A stretch of 64,000 bases of DNA, taken from NCBI RefSeq assembly GCF_025369935.1, contig NZ_CP104467.1, forward strand, positions 769,501-833,500. The letters are read 5' to 3'. Each line of letters starts with the position of its first letter. Positions within the stretch are counted from its first letter, which is position 1. The notes under the pieces were generated by a model, which did not search any database, was not told where the DNA came from, and saw only the letters and a list, made by a program, of their open reading frames with translations. The position numbers were made by a program, and so were the translations under genes. This document shows positions 27,689-36,113 of this stretch, in pieces. Source of the stretch: Paenibacillus andongensis (GTDB lineage Bacteria > Bacillota > Bacilli > Paenibacillales > NBRC-103111).

Positions 27689-28343
27689 ATCGGCGTTTGC
27701 GCTTGGTTAAGGCGGTTTTGGAAACGCCTTTTCTTCTAGGGCCTGAGCTTGATTTCTTACGGCGTTTGCGTTTAGGTTTAATGATTTCTTCCAAGTCAGC
27801 CGATGAATTCACTTTTCCTTTGCCAATCGAGCTCAAAATAGTTTTCACCATAGGAGCCATTTGTTGAAAGGTGCTCATGAACTTCTGGACCTTGCCCATG
27901 GTGCCGAGGATGCCGTCAATACCACCCATACGTTCAATGAAGCCGGAGATTTGCTTCATATTCAAGCCGCTAAGCGGGTTAGAAGAGGCCCCACCTGCAG
28001 CTCCACCGCCGCCTAAGAGGTTGCTGAGGAAACCGCCTCCTCCGCCACCACCTGCGCCGCTAGGATTTGCACCACCGCCAAAAAATCCTCCGCCCGCATT
28101 ACCTCCGCCGCCACCAAACAATCCGCCACCCGCATTACCGCCGCTTGGGCCACCGAAGAGATTGCCGCCTCCATCGAAAGGAGTAGGAAATCCTCCGCCT
28201 TGTGAAAATAGATTGCCTCCACCGCCTAAGCCGGGATATTGCCCGAAGCCGCCATCGCCAATTTGCGGAGGTAAAGTTAAGCTTCTTGTATGCACCTCAG
28301 GTCGAATACCGCCATTACCAATGATTTGTCTTTGGTTAGTCAC
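27687..28343 (-). CDS. Glycine-rich protein with basic tail, YqfQ/VrrA-like
   Basis: The 218-residue protein starts at GTG 28343; the ribosome site is weak. An N-terminal part (about 1-125) consists of Gly, Asn and Phe repeats. A conserved helical segment (about 125-175) reads MKQISGFIERMGGIDGILG and KVQKFMSTFQQMAPMVKTIL. A Lys/Arg-rich tail (about 185-218) ends TKRKRR. The helical segment resembles YqfQ of Bacillus, whose glycine-rich part varies in repeat number (VrrA); the function is unknown, possibly spore-related. The opposite strand shows a long proline-rich frame that only mirrors the glycine codons. Confidence 0.75.
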   Translation of the reverse strand: MTNQRQIIGNGGIRPEVHTRSLTLPPQIGDGGFGQYPGLGGGGNLFSQGGGFPTPFDGGGNLFGGPSGGNAGGGLFGGGGGNAGGGFFGGGANPSGAGGGGGGGFLSNLLGGGGAAGGASSNPLSGLNMKQISGFIERMGGIDGILGTMGKVQKFMSTFQQMAPMVKTILSSIGKGKVNSSADLEEIIKPKRKRRKKSSSGPRRKGVSKTALTKRKRR

Positions 28344-28582
28344 TAGGATTCACGATCCTTTATATCAGATTTGTCTCCTACAGGATATGTCACTTGCCTA
28401 CCGTTGGTATGGACGAATGTCACGGGTCTAGTTAATTGTCTAAATTCACCTCATTAACGCATAGAAATTTTAACGTTTCGCAAAGCTAAAGGAAGGAATT
28501 ATTCGTCAAGTGTCGAATGATACACAGGAGCTTAAACTGATCTTATAAGCTAACATGCTTTTCTACCGGGAGTTGACAACCT

Positions 28583-28873
28583 ATGCAATTAAAAAAATTA
28601 AATGATAAAGCAATAGACCAGCTTTTTGAAGCCGTGCTGACGCTCAAAGATATTGAAGAGTGCTATGTCTTTTTTGATGACCTATGCACAGTGAACGAGA
28701 TTCAATCGCTTTCCCAACGCCTAGAGGTTGCTCGCATGCTGCGCAAGGGCTGTACGTATAACCAGATCGAAGCCGAGACGGGCGCATCAACAGCAACCAT
28801 TTCTCGTGTCAAAAGATGCCTGAACTACGGAAACGACGGCTACGTGCTGACGCTGGATCGTTTAGGTCGTTAA
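28583..28873 (+). CDS. yerC: YerC-like TrpR/YecD-family regulator
   Basis: The 96-residue protein starts at ATG 28583 behind CGGGAG. It is a Trp-repressor-like helical protein with a helix-turn-helix in LRKGCTYNQIEAETGAS followed by TATISRVKRCLNYG, and the YerC signature SLSQRLEVARML. In Bacillus it is a small DNA-binding protein encoded near yerB. Here the two are about 15 kb apart. Its targets are not known. Confidence 0.92.
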   Translation: MQLKKLNDKAIDQLFEAVLTLKDIEECYVFFDDLCTVNEIQSLSQRLEVARMLRKGCTYNQIEAETGASTATISRVKRCLNYGNDGYVLTLDRLGR

Positions 28874-28902
28874 TGAAGTCGTTTGTTCGAAAATAATTCA
28901 AG

Positions 28903-28935
28903 ATCCTGCGTTACCTTGCGTAATGCGGGATTTTT
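28903..28935 (+). terminator. Terminator downstream of yerC
   Basis: ATCCTGCGTTAC pairs with GTAATGCGGGAT (two G-U pairs) over a five-base loop, followed by TTTTCC. Confidence 0.8.
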
Positions 28936-28955
28936 CCTGTTTATTTGCAGGTCAA

Positions 28956-28984
28956 TTGACATGTGTGAACACATTCGTTAGCAT
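28956..28984 (+). promoter_or_regulatory. Candidate SigA promoter of the chelatase-kinase operon
   Basis: A perfect -35 box TTGACA (28956-28961) is followed after 17 bases by TAGCAT (28979-28984). It lies 40 bases upstream of the start at 29024 and directly after the yerC terminator. Confidence 0.6.
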
Positions 28985-29023
28985 AGGATTATAGGCATGG
29001 TTAGAACGGGTGGGGAAAACAAA

Positions 29024-29830
29024 ATGAGCGAGTATGGTGTGCTAGTAATAAGCCATGGATCTCGGGATGAAGGCTGGGTTCAGCTGGTTGATGATGCCGT
29101 GTCTGCAGTCAGGATGCCGATGAATGTTCCGATCTACGCGTCTTATTTGGAGTTGGTGGAAGGGCGATTAATTCAAGATGGTATTTACAGTTTAGAGGCG
29201 CAAGGTGTGACGGATATAATCGTCGTTCCCCTGTTCGTGTCCTCTGGGAGTACACATATTGATGAAATCAGCTACGCCCTAGGTGTGATAGACCAGCCGC
29301 TTCTCGAGACAGATATGGAACCATTTGATATCAAGGCGCGCATTCATTTCACATCGCCAATTGATGACGACCCCGTGATTGCTGAGATTATTTATGCGAA
29401 AATCAAAGAGCTTTCCGAATCGCCAAGTCAGGAAATCGTCCTGCTCATCGGTCACGGAAGTAAGGAAGAGGGCTTCCATCTCAAATGGCGCCAAGGCTTA
29501 GAGCTGCTCGCTGAGCGGTTGAAAGCGCTAGGCGGCTACGACGAGGCGGATGTCGCTATGCTTTTGCCAGATCAAGTGAAACAGAAGATGACCTGGTGGG
29601 CCCAGAAGAAGCCAGACCAGACGATCGTCGTTGCGCCGCTTTTTCTAAGTGAAGGCTATTTCACGACACAAGTCATCCCTTCCCGCATGGAAGGGTTCGA
29701 ATATCGGTATAATGGACGGGCGCTGCTGCCTAGTCCGCTAATTTCCAAATGGATCGAGAAGCAGATTGCTTCAGAAATCGCAGAAGGCGAAACAGGTGAT
29801 GAGACGCAATGGTCAAAAGAGCAAGACTGA
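29024..29830 (+). CDS. CbiX-like sirohydrochlorin chelatase family protein
   Basis: I chose ATG 29024 because GGTGGGGA lies eight bases upstream; an in-frame start at 28997 has none. The 268-residue protein has two CbiX-type halves: VLVISHGSRDEGW with VPLFVSSGSTH, and VLLIGHGSKEEGF with VAPLFLSEGYFTTQVIP. The His residues of the two HGS motifs are the expected metal-chelation residues. Family members insert cobalt or iron into sirohydrochlorin, but no other cobalamin or sirohaem gene is near, so the exact metal and substrate are open. The stop lies 22 bases inside the next gene, so the two should be cotranscribed. Confidence 0.87.
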   Translation: MSEYGVLVISHGSRDEGWVQLVDDAVSAVRMPMNVPIYASYLELVEGRLIQDGIYSLEAQGVTDIIVVPLFVSSGSTHIDEISYALGVIDQPLLETDMEPFDIKARIHFTSPIDDDPVIAEIIYAKIKELSESPSQEIVLLIGHGSKEEGFHLKWRQGLELLAERLKALGGYDEADVAMLLPDQVKQKMTWWAQKKPDQTIVVAPLFLSEGYFTTQVIPSRMEGFEYRYNGRALLPSPLISKWIEKQIASEIAEGETGDETQWSKEQD

Positions 29831-30795
29831 TCTATAATCCGACTTCTGGCCGGGAAGAAATGAAAAAACGTTTGCCAGAAATTCTTCAGCGCTTAGAGCG
29901 CGGCGGTTTCGAAACCTCCACACACGCTACCATCGGTGAAGGCGACGCCACACTCGCAGCGGCCCATGCTGTTAGCCGAGGCTTCGATCTGATCATCGCG
30001 GCAGGCGGAGACGGCACTCTGTGCGAAGTCGTCAACGGCATGGCCGAGAGAGAAGGCAGGCCCCCGCTTGGCATTTTGCCGCTGGGAACGACCAACGATT
30101 TTGCCCGAGCGCTAGGCATTCCTAAGAATTTGGAGTACGCCTGCGATCTGATCGTTCAGCAGTACACAACCGACATTGATGTAGGCAAAATCAACAACCG
30201 CTACTTCATCAACATCGCCGGCGGCGGCTCGATGACCGAGTTGACGTACGAAGTCCCAAGCAAGCTCAAGACCATGATCGGCCAGTTGGCCTATTATATG
30301 AAGGGACTGGAGAAGCTGCCTAGGCTGAAGCCCATTGAGCTGTACGTCAAGGCAGGCGACAAGGAAATTCATGAGGAAGTCATGATGTTCCTCGTAGGTA
30401 ACTCCAACTCCGTCGGCGGCTTCGAGAAGCTGGCTCCGGAAGCGAGTATGAATGATGGGCTGTTCGATGTGTTGATTCTACGCAAGTGTAATCTTGCTGA
30501 GTTTATAAGAGTGGTCACGCTCGCACTGCGCGGCGAGCATCTGAGCGATCCGAATATGATTTATTTCCAAACGAATCATATCGAGATTAATTCGCCGGAC
30601 TACGTCCAGTTGAATCTGGATGGAGAGTTCGGGGGCACGCTGCCTTGTGTGATGACGAATTTGAAGAGTCATTTGCAGATTATTGTGGATGAATCGGGGC
30701 AGTCGATTTATAAGAAGACGTTCCTAGAGACGTTGACCACGCCGTTTCATTTGAGAGGGAATGTGCAGGGTCATGGGGATGAGGAGCAGGAGTAG
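29809..30795 (+). CDS. dagK: Diacylglycerol kinase (DgkB/DagK)
   Basis: The 328-residue soluble lipid kinase overlaps the chelatase gene by 22 bases. It has the DAGK catalytic features RARLIYNPTSGREEMKK, LIIAAGGDGTLCEVVNGM and GILPLGTTNDFARALGIP, and the C-terminal LEVDGE-like segment LNLDGEFGG. It phosphorylates diacylglycerol to phosphatidic acid for phospholipid recycling at the cytoplasmic membrane face. It is followed by the rRNA methyltransferase gene, the same order as dgkB-rlmCD in Bacillus. Confidence 0.95.
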   Translation: MVKRARLIYNPTSGREEMKKRLPEILQRLERGGFETSTHATIGEGDATLAAAHAVSRGFDLIIAAGGDGTLCEVVNGMAEREGRPPLGILPLGTTNDFARALGIPKNLEYACDLIVQQYTTDIDVGKINNRYFINIAGGGSMTELTYEVPSKLKTMIGQLAYYMKGLEKLPRLKPIELYVKAGDKEIHEEVMMFLVGNSNSVGGFEKLAPEASMNDGLFDVLILRKCNLAEFIRVVTLALRGEHLSDPNMIYFQTNHIEINSPDYVQLNLDGEFGGTLPCVMTNLKSHLQIIVDESGQSIYKKTFLETLTTPFHLRGNVQGHGDEEQE

Positions 30796-30877
30796 GGAGT
30801 TTCAAAAAACTACCCCTGCGCGCCGCGTCCGGAACTAGGTAGATTAAGAAACAAGGATTGAGTAAAGTGAGGGTCAT

Positions 30878-32443
30878 ATGAAAGCAAAAGGTAGTTCTGG
30901 CTCAGCGTCAGGTAAACATAGAGGAACTGGGAATTTTGGGACGGCAGGGAATAGAGGGAATTCCGGTAGGACTGGGAATTCTGGAAAAGCAGGGAATTCC
31001 GTCGCGAAGGCGGCTCCGGCTTGGATGGCCGGTCTGCCGGTGCAGATTGGGCAGCAATATGAGGCTGAGATCATTGGGATCAGCCATGATGGCGAAGGGG
31101 TGGGCCGTGTGAACGGCTTTACCCTTTTTGTCGCTGGTGCGCTGCCTGGTGAGCGTGCGCTTGTGCGGGTGGGGCATTTGAAGAAGCAGTATGGTTATGC
31201 TGCGCTTGTGGAAGTTCTGGAAGTGAGTCCGGATCGGGTTAAGCCGGATTGTGGGATATATGAGGAATGCGGCGGCTGTCAGCTGCAGCACCTTAGTTAT
31301 GAGGCGCAGCTTCGCGTGAAGCGCCAGCAGGTTGTGGATAATTTGCAGCGGATTGGGAAGCTGCAGGTTAGATCTTCCTCTTCAGATGAGGAAGGTATTG
31401 TTGTTCATCCCACGCTGGGGATGACCGATCCATGGAGGTATCGGAACAAGGCTCAGGTTCCTTTTGGGGAAGAGCAGGGCGGACTCATCGGAGGATTTTA
31501 TGCGCAGGGAAGCCATCGCATCATCAATATGGATGAGTGTTTGATCCAACATGAGTCGAACGACGAAGTCGTCGCTCGTGTGAAAGAGATCGGCGCGCGG
31601 CTCGGCATTCGCGCTTATAATGAAGAGCGTAATGACGGACTGCTGCGCCACGTCGTCGTCAAAGTCGGCTTCCGCACGGGTGAGATCATGGTTGTTTTGG
31701 TGACCAATGGTGTGGAAATTCCTCGTGTCGCCGAGTGGGTCGCGGGCATTAGGGCTGCACTGCCCGGTGTGAAGAGCATTTGCCATAACATTAATGTGAA
31801 ACAGACCAATGTTATTTTTGGGGATGAGACTCGCGTCCTGTGGGGCAGCGAAGTCATCTATGACTATATCGGCGATGTGAAATTTGCAATTTCCGCGCGA
31901 TCGTTCTATCAAGTGAACCCCGTCCAGACGGAAGTCTTGTACGGGAAGGCACTGGAGTACGCCGCGCTGACTGGCGGCGAGACTGTGGTCGATGCCTATT
32001 GCGGCATCGGAACGATCTCCCTGTTCCTCGCTCAGAAGGCGGGACAGGTGTACGGGGTTGAGATCGTCGAGGAGGCGATCGCCGATGCACGGAAGAATGC
32101 CGAGTTAAACGGCATGACGAACGTGCACTTCGAGGCAGGCCCAGCGGAAGTGGTCCTCCCCGAGTGGACACGTCAGGGCGTCCGGCCCGACGTGATCGTA
32201 GTGGACCCGCCGCGCAAGGGCTGCGATCCGGCGCTGCTCGCGACGATCCTCGAGCTGCAGCCGCGGCGCGTCGTCTACGTGTCGTGCAGCGCATCGACAC
32301 TCGCGCGCGACTTGCGCGTACTGGTCGATGGCGGGTACGGCGTCGCGGAGGTGACGCCGGTGGATATGTTTCCGCATACGGTGCATGTGGAGTGCGTGGC
32401 GCTGCTTGTACGAAATGAAACAGATGCTGAAAAGCCTTATTAA
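30878..32443 (+). CDS. rlmCD: 23S rRNA (uracil-C5)-methyltransferase, RlmCD type
   Basis: The 521-residue protein carries a 45-residue Gly/Ser/Asn-rich basic extension (for example GTGNFGTAGNRGNSG) before the usual start of the family. A TRAM domain (about 55-115) is followed by Fe-S cysteines in DCGIYEECGGCQLQH and a Rossmann methyltransferase domain with DAYCGIGTISLFLAQ, VVDPPRKGCD and the catalytic VVYVSCSASTLARDL. It methylates uracil in 23S rRNA. It is the last backbone gene before the defence island. Confidence 0.94.
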   Translation: MKAKGSSGSASGKHRGTGNFGTAGNRGNSGRTGNSGKAGNSVAKAAPAWMAGLPVQIGQQYEAEIIGISHDGEGVGRVNGFTLFVAGALPGERALVRVGHLKKQYGYAALVEVLEVSPDRVKPDCGIYEECGGCQLQHLSYEAQLRVKRQQVVDNLQRIGKLQVRSSSSDEEGIVVHPTLGMTDPWRYRNKAQVPFGEEQGGLIGGFYAQGSHRIINMDECLIQHESNDEVVARVKEIGARLGIRAYNEERNDGLLRHVVVKVGFRTGEIMVVLVTNGVEIPRVAEWVAGIRAALPGVKSICHNINVKQTNVIFGDETRVLWGSEVIYDYIGDVKFAISARSFYQVNPVQTEVLYGKALEYAALTGGETVVDAYCGIGTISLFLAQKAGQVYGVEIVEEAIADARKNAELNGMTNVHFEAGPAEVVLPEWTRQGVRPDVIVVDPPRKGCDPALLATILELQPRRVVYVSCSASTLARDLRVLVDGGYGVAEVTPVDMFPHTVHVECVALLVRNETDAEKPY

Positions 32444-32630
32444 TATTGGGTTTTTCCGATGAAACAGCAGGGTTGAATTAGTAATACAGAAGTGATTTTT
32501 AGTGATTTTTTGGCCATTGGTGTAAAGTTGGTGTAAAAATTCAACATAAATAATCCGAAATTAGCTGAAATCACCCGAAAAGAGCCTAAAACAGGGCACA
32601 TTTTGAATAAACTGTTATAGTCCTTAAGAA

Positions 32631-32716
32631 AAGAACCCGAACGATTAGTACAGTAATCGTTCGGGTTCTTATGCTTCTTTGCGATTTTTAAATGGAATGA
32701 TCAAATAGAATTTATT
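32631..32716. repeat. Direct repeat copy A: integrase 3' end and terminator
   Basis: From 32631 the sequence matches 34573 onward, with 71 of the first 73 bases identical, then similarity fades. The repeat includes a 17-bp stem hairpin (AAGAACCCGAACGATTA with its exact complement) and the last codons of the integrase. It marks an old integration or duplication boundary. Confidence 0.85.
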
Positions 32717-32722
32717 TAAGCT
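32669..32722 (-). pseudogene. Remnant of a tyrosine integrase gene, C-terminal codons only
   Basis: Read on the minus strand, the segment encodes NKFYLIIPFKNRKEA and a stop, versus NKFDLIIPFKNRKEA in the intact integrase at 34611-35786. Upstream codons are not recognisable. A terminator hairpin follows it as in the intact copy. It is the scar of an earlier related element at the same site. Confidence 0.8.
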
Positions 32723-33129
32723 GTTATAAGTCGAAAATTAGTCTGCCACTCAGTCGCGCGATCTTCAGGCATTTCCCCTGGTCTTCGCTCGGCTTTTGCT
32801 TTTGCCAGGGAACAGCGACAAGGGTCAGGGAATTGAGGTAAAACCTTATTTTTTGGTCTACATAGTAGGGGCTTCAAATAGCAAATTTGAAAATCGCGAA
32901 AGGAGGAAAATGGAATTTTCTCATTTTTCTTTAAGGTATATATAGGAAAAAGGTTCAAAGATGGTAAGCGTGATATGGATTTGTTTCCGTATATTCGTTC
33001 TTTAAAATAATCAGTCAGTCACTCTTTTTTAGCAGGATTAAATGGAGTCATAGGAGAATATTACCAAATTAGAGAATTTGACATATGACCACTGCGATTA
33101 TTCGGCATAATCCAGTCAGGAGATGAAAT

Positions 33130-34485
33130 ATGAGTAGTTTACAATTTGCCAGCGTTACAGACAAAGGAATAGAGGAGTTTTTAAAACAAGCCCAAAAAAG
33201 AATTATTTTTGTAAAGCCTGCTTATTATAAATGGGAAATAGATTTAGTATTAAATATTATTGAAAAAAGACAAGTTTATTGTGAGTTATACGTGGAAAAA
33301 AATGATAGTGCAATAAGGGCAGGATTTGGCGATACACATGCATTAAAAATGATAAATGAGAATAGAAACTTGTTACATCCGCAACTCAAAGATTGTATTA
33401 GAATGGCAATTATCGTTGTTGACAATCGAACTTTATTTTACATGCCCAAAATAACTTTTTTAGATGAGGATTCTTATCAATATAATTTCCCAAATGGTTT
33501 GTACGGAGATATGGATATTACAAAATTGGTTTTAGATAAATTTCCAGTCACGGAAATAGATATTCCTGAGATGGAAGAGTATCAAATTCCTTTTGAATTA
33601 GAACGTATTGAATCGTCTCATCAAGAGGTTATCGAGAAAGAAATTGATGATACCTTGAGAAAGTTGGAGGGCAACCCTCCAGTTGATCCAAACAAATTAA
33701 AGAGGATTCATTTTTATCGAAATAATTATAAATTACTAAAAATTCAACTTAGAGGTATTAAAATTGAAAATAGAAAAATAAATATAAAACCATTTTATAA
33801 GTTGCTAAGTGAATCGCAAGAGAGATTGAACAATAGTTGGGATGTCTTTTTACAGCAAGATGTTAAAGAACTTGAGGATATGAGTATATTTCAAGTTGAG
33901 ATTCAAAAAATAAACTCAAAATATTTGTTTGACGCAGGTAGATTTGGATACTTGGTTCGGACAAATAACAAGCATGAATATTCTTCAAAAATGCAGGGAG
34001 TAAAACAAGAGTTTATAGCCTTTGTCCAAGGAAATCCTGGAACAGATAATAGATTTGTAAATACTGTTGAAGGCCAAGATAAAGATACACATGAAAATAA
34101 GATAACATTTAAAACGGGAATAGATTCAATACTAATTAAAAGTAGATCGGAATTAGCAAAACATTTGAAAAAAGAATCTGCAAATGATGATGGTTTTTTT
34201 CAAAGAATTTTAAATCAGTATAGATCTATTAAGCGTATTTATGAACATAAACAGTTAGATAAGGTTCAAGCTATAGAGAAGGCTATCGACATGTATATTG
34301 ATGATCAATTAAAATTTCCACAAGTGGATGAGATATTGGAAAGAATTGATGTTATATTGGATTATTATGATTTATCAGATGAACTGATTTATGAAAATGA
34401 AGATTTTAAAAAGGTGCTTGATAAACATAAGCTACATGAAGTCCGAGTGTACATGGAAGGGCTTGAGCAGATGGAATTATTCTAA
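33130..34485 (+). CDS. Unknown AT-rich cargo gene, 451 residues
   Basis: The protein starts at ATG 33130 behind AGGAGA. I do not recognise its family. The N-terminal 150 residues alternate strands and helices (IEEFLKQAQKRIIFVKPAYY, CELYVEKND, MAIIVVDNRTLFYM), vaguely like one phospholipase D-like half without an HKD motif. The middle and end are charged, helical and coiled-coil-like (IEKEIDDTLRKLEG, IDVILDYYDLSDELIYENED). No signal peptide or membrane span is seen. Base composition is much more AT-rich than the backbone. It stands alone, convergent with the integrase gene and bracketed by two integrase 3' ends, so it is probably mobile cargo, perhaps for defence (inference). Confidence 0.75.
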   Translation: MSSLQFASVTDKGIEEFLKQAQKRIIFVKPAYYKWEIDLVLNIIEKRQVYCELYVEKNDSAIRAGFGDTHALKMINENRNLLHPQLKDCIRMAIIVVDNRTLFYMPKITFLDEDSYQYNFPNGLYGDMDITKLVLDKFPVTEIDIPEMEEYQIPFELERIESSHQEVIEKEIDDTLRKLEGNPPVDPNKLKRIHFYRNNYKLLKIQLRGIKIENRKINIKPFYKLLSESQERLNNSWDVFLQQDVKELEDMSIFQVEIQKINSKYLFDAGRFGYLVRTNNKHEYSSKMQGVKQEFIAFVQGNPGTDNRFVNTVEGQDKDTHENKITFKTGIDSILIKSRSELAKHLKKESANDDGFFQRILNQYRSIKRIYEHKQLDKVQAIEKAIDMYIDDQLKFPQVDEILERIDVILDYYDLSDELIYENEDFKKVLDKHKLHEVRVYMEGLEQMELF

Positions 34486-34572
34486 ACAATTATCATTTCT
34501 GTAATTTTTAGGCACTAACGTATCTGATAGGGGGATATGCAGACTTTCTTTTTATTTATTAGCATTAAACAT

Positions 34573-34658
34573 AAGAACCCGAGCGATTAGTACAGCAATC
34601 GTTCGGGTTCTTATGCTTCTTTGCGATTTTTAAATGGAATGATCAGATCGAACTTATT
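34573..34658. repeat. Direct repeat copy B at the intact integrase 3' end
   Basis: This is the second copy of the repeat at 32631-32716. It holds the terminator hairpin of the integrase (arms around 34573-34589 and 34596-34612) and the last codons of the intact gene. The two copies lie 1942 bases apart in the same orientation and flank the unknown gene at 33130. Confidence 0.85.
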
Positions 34659-35786
34659 GGCAGCTTCTTTATCAGCCTTTGATAAAACATGCCCATAGAT
34701 GTTCATCGTTGTCGTGATGTTGGCATGTCCCAGACGTTCGGAAATGATTTTGGCATGAACACCTTGGTTGATTAATAAGGTGGCGGAAGTATGACGTAAA
34801 TCATGGAATTTGATGTACTTTAAATTTTGCTTCTTTAAAAACCCGCGAAACCACAGATAAGGGCTTTCCGGATAGAATGCTCTTCCATACTGATTAAAGA
34901 AAACAAAGAAATGATCGTTATCTCTGGTCTTCTCCAATTCAACCCATAACTGCTTGCAGTAATCGTGATATTCTCTCAATTCTTCCCATACTGCATCAGA
35001 GAGGTTGATCTTTCGCGTAGACTTTTTCGTCTTCGGTTCCTTAATAACGGGATTGCCATTTATGAAATCTGAAATGCTCTGTTTAACATAAATTGTGCCT
35101 TGTTCCAAATCAACATTTTTCCATTCTAGGCCAACTAATTCGCCGCGGCGAAGACCAGTGGTTAAAGCAAGAGTGATCATCATGCGCCAATGATAAGCTT
35201 CTTTTTCTAATGCCTCAAATAATAATTGAATTTCATCTTCATCGTATACTTGACTTTCCTTATACACGACTTTAGGCGATTTTACATCGGCAACAGGATT
35301 AGATTTAATAACTCTCCACTCGACTGCTCTTGAGAAGACATTTTTCAACACACGGTAAACGTACTGAATGGTTCCAGATGAAAGCTTTCCATCCTTTCCG
35401 TCCTGTCTGTGGCCTTCTTTGCCTAATTCGCTTATTAAGGAAGCGATATGCAAGGGTTTCACTTGATCTAATCGTAAATGTCCAATAGCTGGAAGAATTC
35501 GTTTGTTTAAAATTCTGATGTATATGGAAAATGTCTTTATTTCAAGTTCCTGCAATGCATACTTGTCCCTCCACTCATCCACAAAAGCATGCAACGTCAA
35601 TTTTTCAGGAGCAATGTAAGCTCCGGCATGGACTTCAATCTCAAATTTGGAAAGTTCAAGTTCAGCCTCCTTTTTAGTTCGGCAATGAACGGTTTTACCG
35701 TGACGTATATATTTACCTGTTGCATCTCTTCCAATGCTAACGGTCAATCTCCATGAATTCTTACCTCTTTTTTCTAAACTCGCCAT
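34611..35786 (-). CDS. int: Tyrosine site-specific recombinase (integrase)
   Basis: I chose ATG 35786 because GGAGG lies eight bases upstream; the frame continues to 35813 without a ribosome site. The 391-residue protein has the usual phage/ICE integrase layout: an N-terminal arm-binding domain (about 1-55), a SAM-like core-binding domain (about 60-160) and the catalytic domain. Active-site residues are visible in TTGLRRGELVGLEW (Arg), FHDLRHTSATLL (His-x-x-Arg), LGHANITTTMNIYGH (His and Tyr). It probably mobilised the island. No excisionase gene is recognised next to it. Confidence 0.95.
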   Translation of the reverse strand: MASLEKRGKNSWRLTVSIGRDATGKYIRHGKTVHCRTKKEAELELSKFEIEVHAGAYIAPEKLTLHAFVDEWRDKYALQELEIKTFSIYIRILNKRILPAIGHLRLDQVKPLHIASLISELGKEGHRQDGKDGKLSSGTIQYVYRVLKNVFSRAVEWRVIKSNPVADVKSPKVVYKESQVYDEDEIQLLFEALEKEAYHWRMMITLALTTGLRRGELVGLEWKNVDLEQGTIYVKQSISDFINGNPVIKEPKTKKSTRKINLSDAVWEELREYHDYCKQLWVELEKTRDNDHFFVFFNQYGRAFYPESPYLWFRGFLKKQNLKYIKFHDLRHTSATLLINQGVHAKIISERLGHANITTTMNIYGHVLSKADKEAANKFDLIIPFKNRKEA

Positions 35787-36113
35787 AGCAATGACCTCCA
35801 GTGTAATAGACACACATTACAAGTATCACCACTTCAATATTGACCGATACATATGGCAGGCATTGAATTCAAACTCCCTTTCCTCCTTGGAAATAATCCT
35901 TTAAAAACGTACGTTCGCTGTCATCCTAATGACAGAAAAAAGTGCTAAATTCTTATCATAAGTTGATCATCAATTCAATTGGTTTAAAAGTAAGGTCAGA
36001 TGAAAGGAGGAGACTAGAAGGATTTTTAAACTTAGGGTTGAATTTACCAATAATTAACTAACGCAGGTAAAAGAGATAGGTGTTTTCAAAAATAAATGAT
36101 AGGTGGGACAAAA
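35787..36113. other. Divergent region between integrase and mcrB
   Basis: This 327-base gap holds the divergent promoters. A TGTAAT (35802-35807) / ATTACA (35816-35821) dyad lies just upstream of the integrase start, and a TTGATCATCAA palindrome lies at 35963-35973. A strong GGAGGAG at about 36006 is not followed by a usable reading frame. Confidence 0.4.

Larger units (their letters stand above)
32444..33129. other. Junction region between backbone and defence island
   Basis: This 686-base stretch begins after the rlmCD stop. It includes two direct copies of GGTGTAAA near 32519-32535, a remnant of an integrase 3' end with its terminator hairpin (32631-32722), and AT-rich sequence up to the unknown gene at 33130. 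An 80-codon minus-strand frame (32716-32958) is possible but lacks a clear ribosome site. I see no other supported gene. Confidence 0.5.

Noticed and set aside
27871-28431. Long proline-rich frame on the plus strand opposite the glycine-rich gene
   Set aside because: It mirrors the GGN glycine codons of the minus-strand gene, has no ribosome site and crosses the gene's start; the minus-strand reading has a conserved helical segment.
32716-32958. 80-codon minus-strand frame in the island junction
   Set aside because: There is no clear ribosome site and no recognised family; it may be a decayed fragment of an older element, but this is not supported enough to call.
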